This document shows, in pieces, positions 14,315 to 20,838 of a stretch of DNA of 20,838 nucleotides (within the stretch, counting starts at the first letter, position 1; every line of letters starts with the position of its first letter). The notes under the pieces were generated by a model. That model was not told the origin of the DNA. It did no database searches and worked only from the letters and a program-made list of their open reading frames with translations. Position numbers and translations under genes: made by a program. Origin of the DNA: an uncultured Prevotellaceae bacterium (lineage in GTDB: Bacteria > Bacteroidota > Bacteroidia > Bacteroidales > Bacteroidaceae); contig CAMOSA010000018.1 of assembly GCA_946624335.1 (NCBI GenBank), positions 1-20,838 on the forward strand. The letters run 5' to 3'.

Positions 14315-15460
14315 ATGAAACGCATAATGCTCGTTTTCGGAACACGCCCCGAGGCCATCAAGATGGCTCCCTTGGTGAAGACGTTCCAGAGGCATAGTGA
14401 AGAATTTGAGACACTGGTCTGTGTCACCGGTCAGCATCGCGAGATGTTGGATCAGGTGCTTCACATCTTCGACATCACGCCGGACTATGACCTGAACATC
14501 ATGCAGCAGGGCCAGGACCTGTATGACATTACGGCTCGCGTCCTGCTCGGTATGCGTGACGTACTGAAGCAGGTGCATCCGGACATCGTGCTCGTCCATG
14601 GCGACACCACGACGTCTACGGCCGCCGCCCTGGCCGCTTTCTATCAGCAGATCCCGGTCGGACATGTCGAGGCGGGACTGCGTACCTATAATATATATAG
14701 CCCATGGCCGGAGGAGATGAACCGGCAGATCACCAGCCGCATAGCCACCTACGATTTCGCCCCGACGTCACTCAGCCGTGAGAACCTGCTTAAGGAGGGC
14801 GTCGAGGATGGCAAGATCGTTGTCACCGGTAATACGGTCATCGATGCCTTGCACATGGTGGTGGACCGCTTGAAGAACGATGCCGCCCTGGCAACCAAGC
14901 AGGCTGATGTCCTTTGTCGCGCAGGTTATGACGTCCATCGTCTCGACGACGGCCGTCGGCTGGTGCTCATCACGGGGCATCGCCGTGAGAATTTCGGCGA
15001 GGGCTTCATACAGATGTGTACGGCCATCAAGGATCTTGCCGTGAAGTATCATGACGTGGATTTCGTGTATCCGATGCACCTTAATCCCAATGTGCGACGC
15101 CCGATTCATGAGGTCTTCGGCGATGAGAAGATCGAGAATATGTTTTTTATCGAGCCGCTGCAGTACCTGGAGTTTGTCTATCTGATGGAGAAATCAAACC
15201 TTGTGCTGACAGACAGCGGAGGCATTCAGGAGGAAGCTCCCGGCCTCGGCAAGCCTGTACTGGTGATGCGCGACACGACGGAGCGTCCGGAAGCGCTGTC
15301 AGCCGGCACGGTAAAACTGGTCGGAACAGACTATGATAAGATCTTCAGCTCTGTGTCCACGCTGCTTGATGATGCTGACACATACCGTCGGATGAGCCAG
15401 GCTGTCAATCCCTATGGCGATGGCAAGGCGTGTGAGCGCATCGTAGGTTTCCTGAAATAA
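14315..15460 (+). CDS. wecB: UDP-N-acetylglucosamine 2-epimerase (non-hydrolysing)
   Basis: Interconverts UDP-GlcNAc and UDP-ManNAc in the cytoplasm. It has 381 residues, the normal length. Motifs include FGTRPEAIKMAPL at the N-terminus, HGDTTTSTAAALAAF (about 95), GHVEAGLRT, PWPEEMNRQ, TGHRRENFGEG (about 215) and DSGGIQEEAPGLGKPVLVMR (about 296), all diagnostic of the non-hydrolysing epimerase. It is followed 20 bp later by wecC, so the pair should make UDP-ManNAcA. Base composition is GC-rich again, unlike the wzz-to-wzx region. Confidence 0.95.
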   Translation: MKRIMLVFGTRPEAIKMAPLVKTFQRHSEEFETLVCVTGQHREMLDQVLHIFDITPDYDLNIMQQGQDLYDITARVLLGMRDVLKQVHPDIVLVHGDTTTSTAAALAAFYQQIPVGHVEAGLRTYNIYSPWPEEMNRQITSRIATYDFAPTSLSRENLLKEGVEDGKIVVTGNTVIDALHMVVDRLKNDAALATKQADVLCRAGYDVHRLDDGRRLVLITGHRRENFGEGFIQMCTAIKDLAVKYHDVDFVYPMHLNPNVRRPIHEVFGDEKIENMFFIEPLQYLEFVYLMEKSNLVLTDSGGIQEEAPGLGKPVLVMRDTTERPEALSAGTVKLVGTDYDKIFSSVSTLLDDADTYRRMSQAVNPYGDGKACERIVGFLK

Positions 15461-15480
15461 GTAATATTAAGTTCAAGATT

Positions 15481-16701
15481 ATGGTCAATGTAATTGGTCT
15501 GGGATATATAGGACTGCCAACGGCACTCATGTTGGCATCACATGGTGTGGAAGTTGTCGGGACGGATTATAATAAGGAATTGGTCGCCACATTGAATGAA
15601 GGCCGCACGACGTTCAAGGAAGATGGTCTCGACGAATTGTTTGCCGAGGCGGTGAAGGCTGGTATCACATTTACTACGGAGTACCAGCACACGCAGACCT
15701 ATATCATCTCTGTCCCGACGCCGTATGACAAGTTTTCCAAGAAAGTGGATGCCCGTTATGTCGTGGCTGCCGTCGAGGATGTCCTTAAGGTCTGTCCCAA
15801 GGGCGCTACTATCGTGGTTGAGTCAACCGTCAGCCCTGGCACGATGGATCGTTCCATCCGTCCGGTCATTGAAAATAACGGCTTCGTCATTGGCAAAGAC
15901 ATCCATCTCGTCCATGCCCCGGAGCGTATCATACCCGGTAATATGGTCTACGAGTTGTTGCATAACAACCGTACCATCGGTGCTGACAGCCAGGAGATCG
16001 GCGAGAAGGTGAAAGCCTACTACGCCAGTTTCTGTCAAGGCGAAATCGTCGTGACCGACATCCGGACCGCAGAAATGACCAAAGTCGTCGAAAACACCTT
16101 CCGCGCTGTTAACATAGCCTTCGCCAACGAGTTGGCCCGCATCTGTCGCCATGATGAGATGGATGTCTATGAGATAATCCGAATTTGCAACATGCATCCT
16201 CGTGTCAACATCTTGCAGCCAGGACCTGGGGTAGGAGGGCATTGCATCAGTGTCGACCCATGGTTCTTGGTCGGCGATTATCCTTCTTTAGCTAAGGTAA
16301 TCGACGAGTCGATGAAGACGAATGACAGCCAGCCATCCTTTGTCCTCAATCGGATTCATGAGATCATGCAAAAGGAGGGCATACAAGATAACCGGCGCGT
16401 CGGCCTCTATGGCTTGACTTACAAGGAAAATGTCGATGACTGCAGAGAGAGTCCGACACTGCAGTTGCTGGAGGCGCAAGAGCGTCATCTGGCTACTCCT
16501 CTGAAGTGTTATGATCCCTTTGTCACCAGAGACATCGTGCCTTACCAGTTCCATGATCTTGACGCTTTCTTGAACGATGTCGATATGGTCGTCATCATGG
16601 TCAAGCATCAGGAGATTATCGAGCACATGGATAGGCTGCGTGGCAAGGTCGTATTGGATTGTCATAATGTGTGCCATCTCGAGGGCGTTTATCATATTTG
16701 A
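15481..16701 (+). CDS. wecC: UDP-N-acetyl-D-mannosamine dehydrogenase
   Basis: Oxidises UDP-ManNAc to UDP-ManNAcA with two NAD+, in the cytoplasm. It has 406 residues. The N-terminal Rossmann motif is VIGLGYIGLPTALMLA. STVSPGT and PERIIPGN follow, then the catalytic loop GPGVGGHCISVDPWFL with the nucleophile Cys255, and a C-terminal domain with GLTYKENVDDCRESP. Pairing with wecB supports UDP-ManNAc rather than UDP-glucose as substrate, and the P-W-F after the Cys loop is typical of WecC-type enzymes. It should put a uronic, negatively charged sugar into the polymer. Confidence 0.94.
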   Translation: MVNVIGLGYIGLPTALMLASHGVEVVGTDYNKELVATLNEGRTTFKEDGLDELFAEAVKAGITFTTEYQHTQTYIISVPTPYDKFSKKVDARYVVAAVEDVLKVCPKGATIVVESTVSPGTMDRSIRPVIENNGFVIGKDIHLVHAPERIIPGNMVYELLHNNRTIGADSQEIGEKVKAYYASFCQGEIVVTDIRTAEMTKVVENTFRAVNIAFANELARICRHDEMDVYEIIRICNMHPRVNILQPGPGVGGHCISVDPWFLVGDYPSLAKVIDESMKTNDSQPSFVLNRIHEIMQKEGIQDNRRVGLYGLTYKENVDDCRESPTLQLLEAQERHLATPLKCYDPFVTRDIVPYQFHDLDAFLNDVDMVVIMVKHQEIIEHMDRLRGKVVLDCHNVCHLEGVYHI

Positions 16702-16712
16702 ACCTGTCAGCG

Positions 16713-17816
16713 ATGCATATAGCACTGTTCCGATCAAATAATATCTTTGACTCGCGGGTAAACAAGTATGTAAACTATTATCGTCGAGCGGGGTTGAGCT
16801 ACACCATTGTCGGCTGGGACCGGGCCAATGAGGGTGTGGAGAGGGAGCATTATGACTTCTATCGCTATGCGGCGGGCGTTGCCGTCGGCGGCTTTCAGGC
16901 GATAAAGAATCATTGCCATTGGATGAGCTTCATCTATCGTTATCTGAAAAGTCATCGCGAGATAACGACGGTCCATGCCTGTGATCTTAACTCTGCTTTC
17001 CCTGCGGCTTGTTTCAAGAAACTGGTGAATCCAGACTTAACGCTCATCTTCGATGCGTGTGACTGGTATAGTGCTCATTTTGCTGGCAACAAGTGGCTGC
17101 GGTTCCTCTTTGAGAAGATGGAGAAGTTCGCTTATAAATGGTCGGACGAACTGATTATCTGTGAGCCGGAGCGTAAGGCACAGGTCACCTTTCCACTGCT
17201 GAAGGAGCCATTGGTTATGCCCAATATCCCGGAAATCGATGAAAGCGAGTTGTCGGGGAATGACGAGCGATATGCTTTCTCTAATGGATGGCCTGTCCTG
17301 GCCTACTTCGGCGGCCTCGTGGATGACCGTTTCCTCGCCGAGCTGATCGAATGTGCGAAGACCGAACCCTTTAATCTGCTGATAGGTGGGTATGGGTCGG
17401 CCCATATCCTGGGCAAGCTGAAAGAAATAGAGGCGCTGCCCAACGTGCGCTTCTTCGGACGGATGAGCATGAAAGATGGATTGGAGATGTCGAAGTGTGC
17501 CGATGCGATCTATGCGATGTATTGCAAGACCAATTCCAACCATATCTATGCCGCTCCCAACAAGTATTACGAGGCGATGCTGCTCGGCAAACCGCTGATC
17601 ACGACGAAGGGTACGATCCTGGAAGACAAAGTGGTAAGGAACGATACTGGATATGCCATCGAAGAATCTGTCGACGAGCTGAAGGCGCTGATCCGTTCCT
17701 TAGACAGGGAAGATATGCAGAAAAAGGGTGACCATGCTTACAGGTTGTGGGAGGACAGGTACAAGGATTATATCCATTCCTTCTTCGACCATGAGTATTC
17801 CCGTGTAATTAAATAG
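16713..17816 (+). CDS. glycosyltransferase, GT-B fold (GT4-like)
   Basis: A 367-residue glycosyltransferase. ATG 16713 (MHIALFRSNNIFDSRVNKY) is preferred because the upstream part of the frame from 16671 lies inside wecC. The C-terminal domain has LAYFGGLVDDR, LLIGGYGS, VRFFGRMS and APNKYYEAMLLGKPLITT. The second glutamate of the GT4 E-x7-E motif is present (YYEAM), but a residue other than Glu stands at the first position. Starts 11 bp after wecC, so it is cotranscribed with wecBC. Donor unknown; ManNAcA transfer is possible from context only. Confidence 0.85.
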   Translation: MHIALFRSNNIFDSRVNKYVNYYRRAGLSYTIVGWDRANEGVEREHYDFYRYAAGVAVGGFQAIKNHCHWMSFIYRYLKSHREITTVHACDLNSAFPAACFKKLVNPDLTLIFDACDWYSAHFAGNKWLRFLFEKMEKFAYKWSDELIICEPERKAQVTFPLLKEPLVMPNIPEIDESELSGNDERYAFSNGWPVLAYFGGLVDDRFLAELIECAKTEPFNLLIGGYGSAHILGKLKEIEALPNVRFFGRMSMKDGLEMSKCADAIYAMYCKTNSNHIYAAPNKYYEAMLLGKPLITTKGTILEDKVVRNDTGYAIEESVDELKALIRSLDREDMQKKGDHAYRLWEDRYKDYIHSFFDHEYSRVIK

Positions 17817-17823
17817 GTGGCAA

Positions 17824-18618
17824 ATGGAACCGTCGTTATCTATAGTTATTGTCGAATTCAATCGTCTGGATGAGGTCAGCCAAAGCGTAGAAGCTATACG
17901 GCGCCATTTGTCAGGCTCCTATGAAATTATCGTCTCCTCTAACTCGTGTTATGACAGCGCAGCCAGGGAACGGATCGTACGGAAGTACACTCAGGCGACA
18001 TGGGTCTTTAACGAGCGCAATGGTGGCTTCGCTTACGCCATGAATGAAGGGCTGAGAAGGGCTAAAGGCGATTACCTCGTCATCATGAATTCGGATTGCA
18101 TCCTTAACTCTGATCTGGATGGAATGGTAGCGTTCATGAAAAGTCATCCTGACATCGGGGCTATTGCTCCCCAAATGCGTGACGTCGAGGGTAATATCCA
18201 GGATACGGCACGCCCATACGTCTCGTTGCCTCGGTTCCTGTTCCGGCAGTTGCGACGTGTGTTGGGGCATAAGAATAGCATCTTGAATCCAGGCATGGAC
18301 TATTCACGGGTGCAAACCGTGGATTGGTTTATCGGTGCGTTCATTATGGTCTCCAGGGCAGCTTACGAGAAAACCGGTGGGCTGGATGATGGTTACTTTA
18401 TGTATGCCGAAGACCTGGACTGGTGCTCACGAATCCGTCAGCAGGGCCTTGAGCTGGTTTATTATCCTAAGACCACCATCACTTACAAGGGGACACGCCG
18501 TGCTCGCACGGATTTCCGTTATGCCAAGATCTTCGTCAAGAGCCATCTTCGCTATTGGCGCAAGTTCGGTTTCGTCTGGGGATATCCTGGCAGGGAGGCG
18601 CGTTTCTTCGAAGAATGA
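17824..18618 (+). CDS. glycosyltransferase family 2 (rhamnosyltransferase-like)
   Basis: A 264-residue GT-A glycosyltransferase. It shows LSIVIVEFNRLDEV, NERNGGFAYAMNEGLRRAKG and IMNSDC (N-S-D in place of DXD), then the second half GAFIMVSRAAYEKTGGLDD followed by YFMYAEDLDWCSRI with the acidic cluster. It has the same layout as the gene at 13299, with a matching N-E-R-N-G-G box, so the two are paralogue-like. It begins 7 bp after the preceding glycosyltransferase and is followed by a 168-bp gap. Substrate unknown. Confidence 0.87.
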   Translation: MEPSLSIVIVEFNRLDEVSQSVEAIRRHLSGSYEIIVSSNSCYDSAARERIVRKYTQATWVFNERNGGFAYAMNEGLRRAKGDYLVIMNSDCILNSDLDGMVAFMKSHPDIGAIAPQMRDVEGNIQDTARPYVSLPRFLFRQLRRVLGHKNSILNPGMDYSRVQTVDWFIGAFIMVSRAAYEKTGGLDDGYFMYAEDLDWCSRIRQQGLELVYYPKTTITYKGTRRARTDFRYAKIFVKSHLRYWRKFGFVWGYPGREARFFEE

Positions 18619-18664
18619 TTCACGTCTCTCTTCACGGCAGTTGTAGGTGGGGCCTGTCAATGGG

Positions 18665-18686
18665 CTTTGTTTGTGCGCAAACAAAG
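18665..18686. promoter_or_regulatory. palindrome in the wecA upstream gap
   Basis: Arms CTTTGTTTG (18665-18673) and CAAACAAAG (18678-18686) form a perfect 9-bp inverted repeat with a 4-base centre. There is no T-tract on either side, so it is a poor intrinsic terminator. The right arm overlaps CAAAGATA (18682-18689), a minus-strand TAnnTTTG box. It may be an operator or RNA hairpin. The rest of 18619-18786 is AT-rich, with no clear plus-strand TAnnTTTG box for wecA. Confidence 0.45.
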
Positions 18687-18786
18687 ATATTTCATCGAGA
18701 TTTTATTAATTAATGGGACATACCTATAATAAATCGGTCTTTTCTGCGTTCTATATATAGTTACGTAACAGAACAAGCAGACCGAC

Positions 18787-19911
18787 ATGTCGTCGTACTG
18801 GTCATACATCTTTTTAGCATTCTTCATCGGGGCTGTCGCCACGGCTGTCGCAATCCCGTTGATAATAGCTTTTTGCCGTAAGTTCGGCTACTATGATCAG
18901 CCCAATCAGCGAAAGGTGCATAAACAGGCCATCCCGCGGTTGGGCGGTATGGCGTTTCTGCCTTCTTTGGCATTGAGCTTTGCTGTGACGATGCTGGTCT
19001 ATTATGCTCAGACGATGTCGTATGCCGATTTCCATTACACCGCGGCACTGATGGTCATCGGTTCAGCCATCATCTTCGTCGTGGGTGGCATGGACGATTT
19101 GCTGGACTTGCCAGCCAACCTGAAGTTTGTCATTCTTGGCATCGGCTCGTTGGTCCTGCCCATCTGCAACTTGACCTTAGATAATCTTCATGGTATCTTC
19201 GGGCTGACTGTCGTGCCGGTGTGGGTCGCTTATCCGCTGACGGTGCTGGTGATCATGACCATTGTCAATGCCATCAACCTCATCGACGGCATCGACGGCT
19301 TGGCATCGGGCATCTCTGCCATCTGTCTGGCTGTCTTTGTCTATCTGTATGCCGACCTGCGCAACATCGTCTTTGTCGTGATGGCAGCCGGCTTGTTGGG
19401 GGCGGTCCTGGCTTTCATGGGCTTCAACCTCTTTGGCAAGGTCGGCAAGATGAAGATCTTCATGGGCGATGCCGGGAGCCTGATCTTAGGCTATGTGCTG
19501 GCTTATCTGGCCATCAAGTATATGATGGTCACCGAGCAGGACATCTACACGGACATCAACCCCATACTGATTCCCTATTCGTTGTTCATCGTGCCGGTGT
19601 TCGACCTGGTGCGAGTGGCGTTGACCCGCCTGGCCTCAGGCGAACAGATGTTCCATGCCGACCAGCGCCATATCCATCACATCATGATGCGCTGTGGCCT
19701 GACCATGCATCAGGCCCTTGCCGTCATCCTTGGTCTCGTCGCGTTCTTCATCTTCGGTAATCTGATATTGGATGATATGCACGTGCCTATCACCATCATC
19801 ATTTTCCTCGATATTGCCATCTATCTGCTGTTCTTCGTCGTCGCCTTCGTCGTGATAGACCGCAAGGAATCGCTGCGCGAGATGATGGACAGCGAGCTCA
19901 TTCCGTTTTGA
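18787..19911 (+). CDS. wecA: WecA/TagO-type undecaprenyl-phosphate GlcNAc-1-phosphate transferase
   Basis: Transfers HexNAc-1-phosphate (GlcNAc in E. coli) from UDP-HexNAc to undecaprenyl phosphate, in the inner membrane. It has 374 residues with about ten to eleven membrane helices. Diagnostic motifs are GGMDDLLDLP (about 100-109, Mg-binding aspartates), NAINLIDGIDGLASG (about 161-175), FMGDAGSLILGY (about 225-236) and HADQRHIHH (about 295), the His-rich loop that separates WecA-type enzymes from MraY. It is the last plus-strand gene of the locus and the second initiating transferase in it. It may serve this polymer or a different GlcNAc-initiated glycan. Confidence 0.93.
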   Translation: MSSYWSYIFLAFFIGAVATAVAIPLIIAFCRKFGYYDQPNQRKVHKQAIPRLGGMAFLPSLALSFAVTMLVYYAQTMSYADFHYTAALMVIGSAIIFVVGGMDDLLDLPANLKFVILGIGSLVLPICNLTLDNLHGIFGLTVVPVWVAYPLTVLVIMTIVNAINLIDGIDGLASGISAICLAVFVYLYADLRNIVFVVMAAGLLGAVLAFMGFNLFGKVGKMKIFMGDAGSLILGYVLAYLAIKYMMVTEQDIYTDINPILIPYSLFIVPVFDLVRVALTRLASGEQMFHADQRHIHHIMMRCGLTMHQALAVILGLVAFFIFGNLILDDMHVPITIIIFLDIAIYLLFFVVAFVVIDRKESLREMMDSELIPF

Positions 19912-20043
19912 TTGAGCAGCTCCCCCGAACCAGCCTCCTCGGCCAATTTCTCTATGTTGAGAAGGATGGAGCACACAGCGCATACTCGCCATGCTGCTTG
20001 AAGCTTTGAAATGATCTTTATTGAGCACGTCATGCCATAAACA

Positions 20044-20082
20044 AGACAGGACGATATGCTTGATGCGCATATCGTCCTGTCT
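20044..20082. terminator. hairpin terminator between wecA and rny
   Basis: A perfect 16-bp inverted repeat (20044-20059 against 20067-20082, arm core ACAGGACGATATGC) with a 7-base loop. On the minus strand it lies just past the rny stop and is followed by TTGTTTATG, a weak U-tract, so it mainly looks like the rny terminator. It lies in the 191-bp gap after the convergent wecA, and could also stop that transcript. No other feature is seen in 19912-20043. Confidence 0.8.
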
Positions 20083-20102
20083 GAAGCGAATGTCCGGAAA
20101 GC

Positions 20103-20838
20103 TTACTTGGCGTAGCTTACGGCACGTGTCTCGCGGATGACGGTGATCTTGACCTGTCCGGGATAGGTCATCTCGTTCTGTATCTTCGTGGCGATGTCCG
20201 TGGAGAGCGTCTCGATCTGTTTGTCGTCGATCTTGTCGGCACCGACGATGACGCGCAGTTCGCGTCCGGCCTGGATGGCGTAGGTCTTGGTGACGCCGGG
20301 GTAGCTCATGGCGATGTTCTCGAGATCCTTCAGACGCTTGATGTATGCTTCGGCAATCTCGCGGCGGGCACCGGGACGGGCACCACTGATGGCATCGCAG
20401 ACTTGCACGATGGGAGCGATGAGTGACGTCATCTCCATCTCCTCGTGGTGGGCGCCGATGGCATTGCAGATGTCGGGCTTCTCCTTATATTTCTCTGCCA
20501 GCTTGGCACCATAGATGGCGTGTGGCAGTTCGGGCTCCTCGTCGGGCACTTTACCGATATCGTGGAGCAGGCCGGCACGCTTGGCTTTCTTGGCGTTCAG
20601 GCCCAGCTCGCTGGCCATGACGGCACAGAGGTTAGCTGTCTCACGAGCATGTTGCAGCAGGTTCTGGCCGTAGCTGGAGCGGTATTTCATCTTGCCCACG
20701 ATGCGTATCAGTTCGGGGTGCAGGCCGTGGACACCGAGGTCGATGGCCGTGCGTTTGCCCACTTCCATGATCTCTTCGTCGACCTGTTTCTTGACCTTGG
20801 CCACCACTTCCTCGATGCGTGCGGGGTGGATACGGCCG
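20103..20838 (-). CDS. rny: ribonuclease Y, C-terminal part (5' end outside window)
   Basis: Endoribonuclease starting mRNA decay, normally membrane-anchored. The frame enters from the right edge with GRIHPARIEEVV, so the GTG at 20807 is a valine codon and not the start; the membrane helix, coiled coil and most or all of the KH domain are outside the window. Visible is the HD domain with YGQNLLQHARETANLCAVMA, LLHDIGKV (the HD metal pair) and GAHHEE, followed by the conserved C-terminal region with SGARPGARRE, LENIAMSYPGV and the ending YAIQAGRELRVIV...YPGQVKITVIRE. Convergent with wecA, from which it is separated by the hairpin at 20044-20082. Standard sequence with no oddity seen. Confidence 0.95.
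   Translation of the reverse strand, partial: GRIHPARIEEVVAKVKKQVDEEIMEVGKRTAIDLGVHGLHPELIRIVGKMKYRSSYGQNLLQHARETANLCAVMASELGLNAKKAKRAGLLHDIGKVPDEEPELPHAIYGAKLAEKYKEKPDICNAIGAHHEEMEMTSLIAPIVQVCDAISGARPGARREIAEAYIKRLKDLENIAMSYPGVTKTYAIQAGRELRVIVGADKIDDKQIETLSTDIATKIQNEMTYPGQVKITVIRETRAVSYAK

Noticed and set aside
19221..19760. A 179-codon plus-strand frame inside wecA
   Set aside because: It overlaps the clear WecA motifs in another frame and is rich in R, H, G and C, typical of an out-of-frame shadow.
1..20838. CRISPR array, transposase, toxin-antitoxin or other defence system
   Set aside because: No regularly spaced repeats and no matching protein motifs were seen on either strand.

Overview
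The window looks like chromosomal DNA of a Bacteroidales bacterium, most likely Prevotella or a close relative. The evidence is the Bacteroidetes-type promoters (TAnnTTTG boxes at 2261-2268 and 14260-14267 on +, and 2168-2175 and 3891-3898 on -), the near absence of Shine-Dalgarno sequences, DUF4831- and DUF4359-like proteins, a BACON-like lipoprotein, a short-LID adenylate kinase, and a tmRNA whose tag is GENTYALAA. The genus is inferred from style, not from a database match.

Left flank (1 to about 3900): core and small accessory genes. In order these are the 3' part of adenylate kinase (adk), a secreted DUF4831-type protein, a strong hairpin terminator, a membrane-anchored DUF4359-like protein with a long charged helical tail (minus strand), a divergently transcribed lipoprotein with a BACON-like domain, a GNAT acetyltransferase (minus strand), and the tmRNA gene ssrA (minus strand). 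A second copy of the tmRNA 3' end, interrupted by a 31-bp palindromic insert, lies just downstream of ssrA.

Centre (about 4025 to 19911): a surface-polysaccharide (capsule or exopolysaccharide) locus of the Wzx/Wzy type, all on the plus strand and tightly packed. It holds a monotopic phosphoglycosyl transferase, an outer-membrane export protein (Wza/OPX) with six SLBB-like repeats, a Wzz-type chain-length regulator, a Wzy-like polymerase, a Wzx flippase, and three glycosyltransferases. A clear internal promoter at 14237-14267 then precedes wecB and wecC (UDP-GlcNAc to UDP-ManNAc to UDP-ManNAcA), two more glycosyltransferases, and finally a WecA/TagO-type polytopic GlcNAc-1-phosphate transferase. 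The inferred product is an acidic, ManNAcA-containing repeat unit: a first sugar is loaded on undecaprenyl phosphate, about five glycosyltransferases extend it, Wzx flips it, Wzy polymerises it under Wzz control, and Wza exports it. No UpxY/UpxZ-type regulator and no clear invertible promoter is visible.

Right flank (19912 to 20838): a 16-bp perfect hairpin terminator and the 3' part of ribonuclease Y (rny, minus strand), which runs off the window. The locus therefore sits between housekeeping genes. Its middle part (wzz-wzy-wzx-glycosyltransferases) is visibly more AT-rich than wza, wecB, wecC and the flanks, as expected of an exchangeable polysaccharide cassette. I found no CRISPR array, no transposase and no clearly novel system. 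The most unusual feature is the broken duplicate of the tmRNA 3' end.
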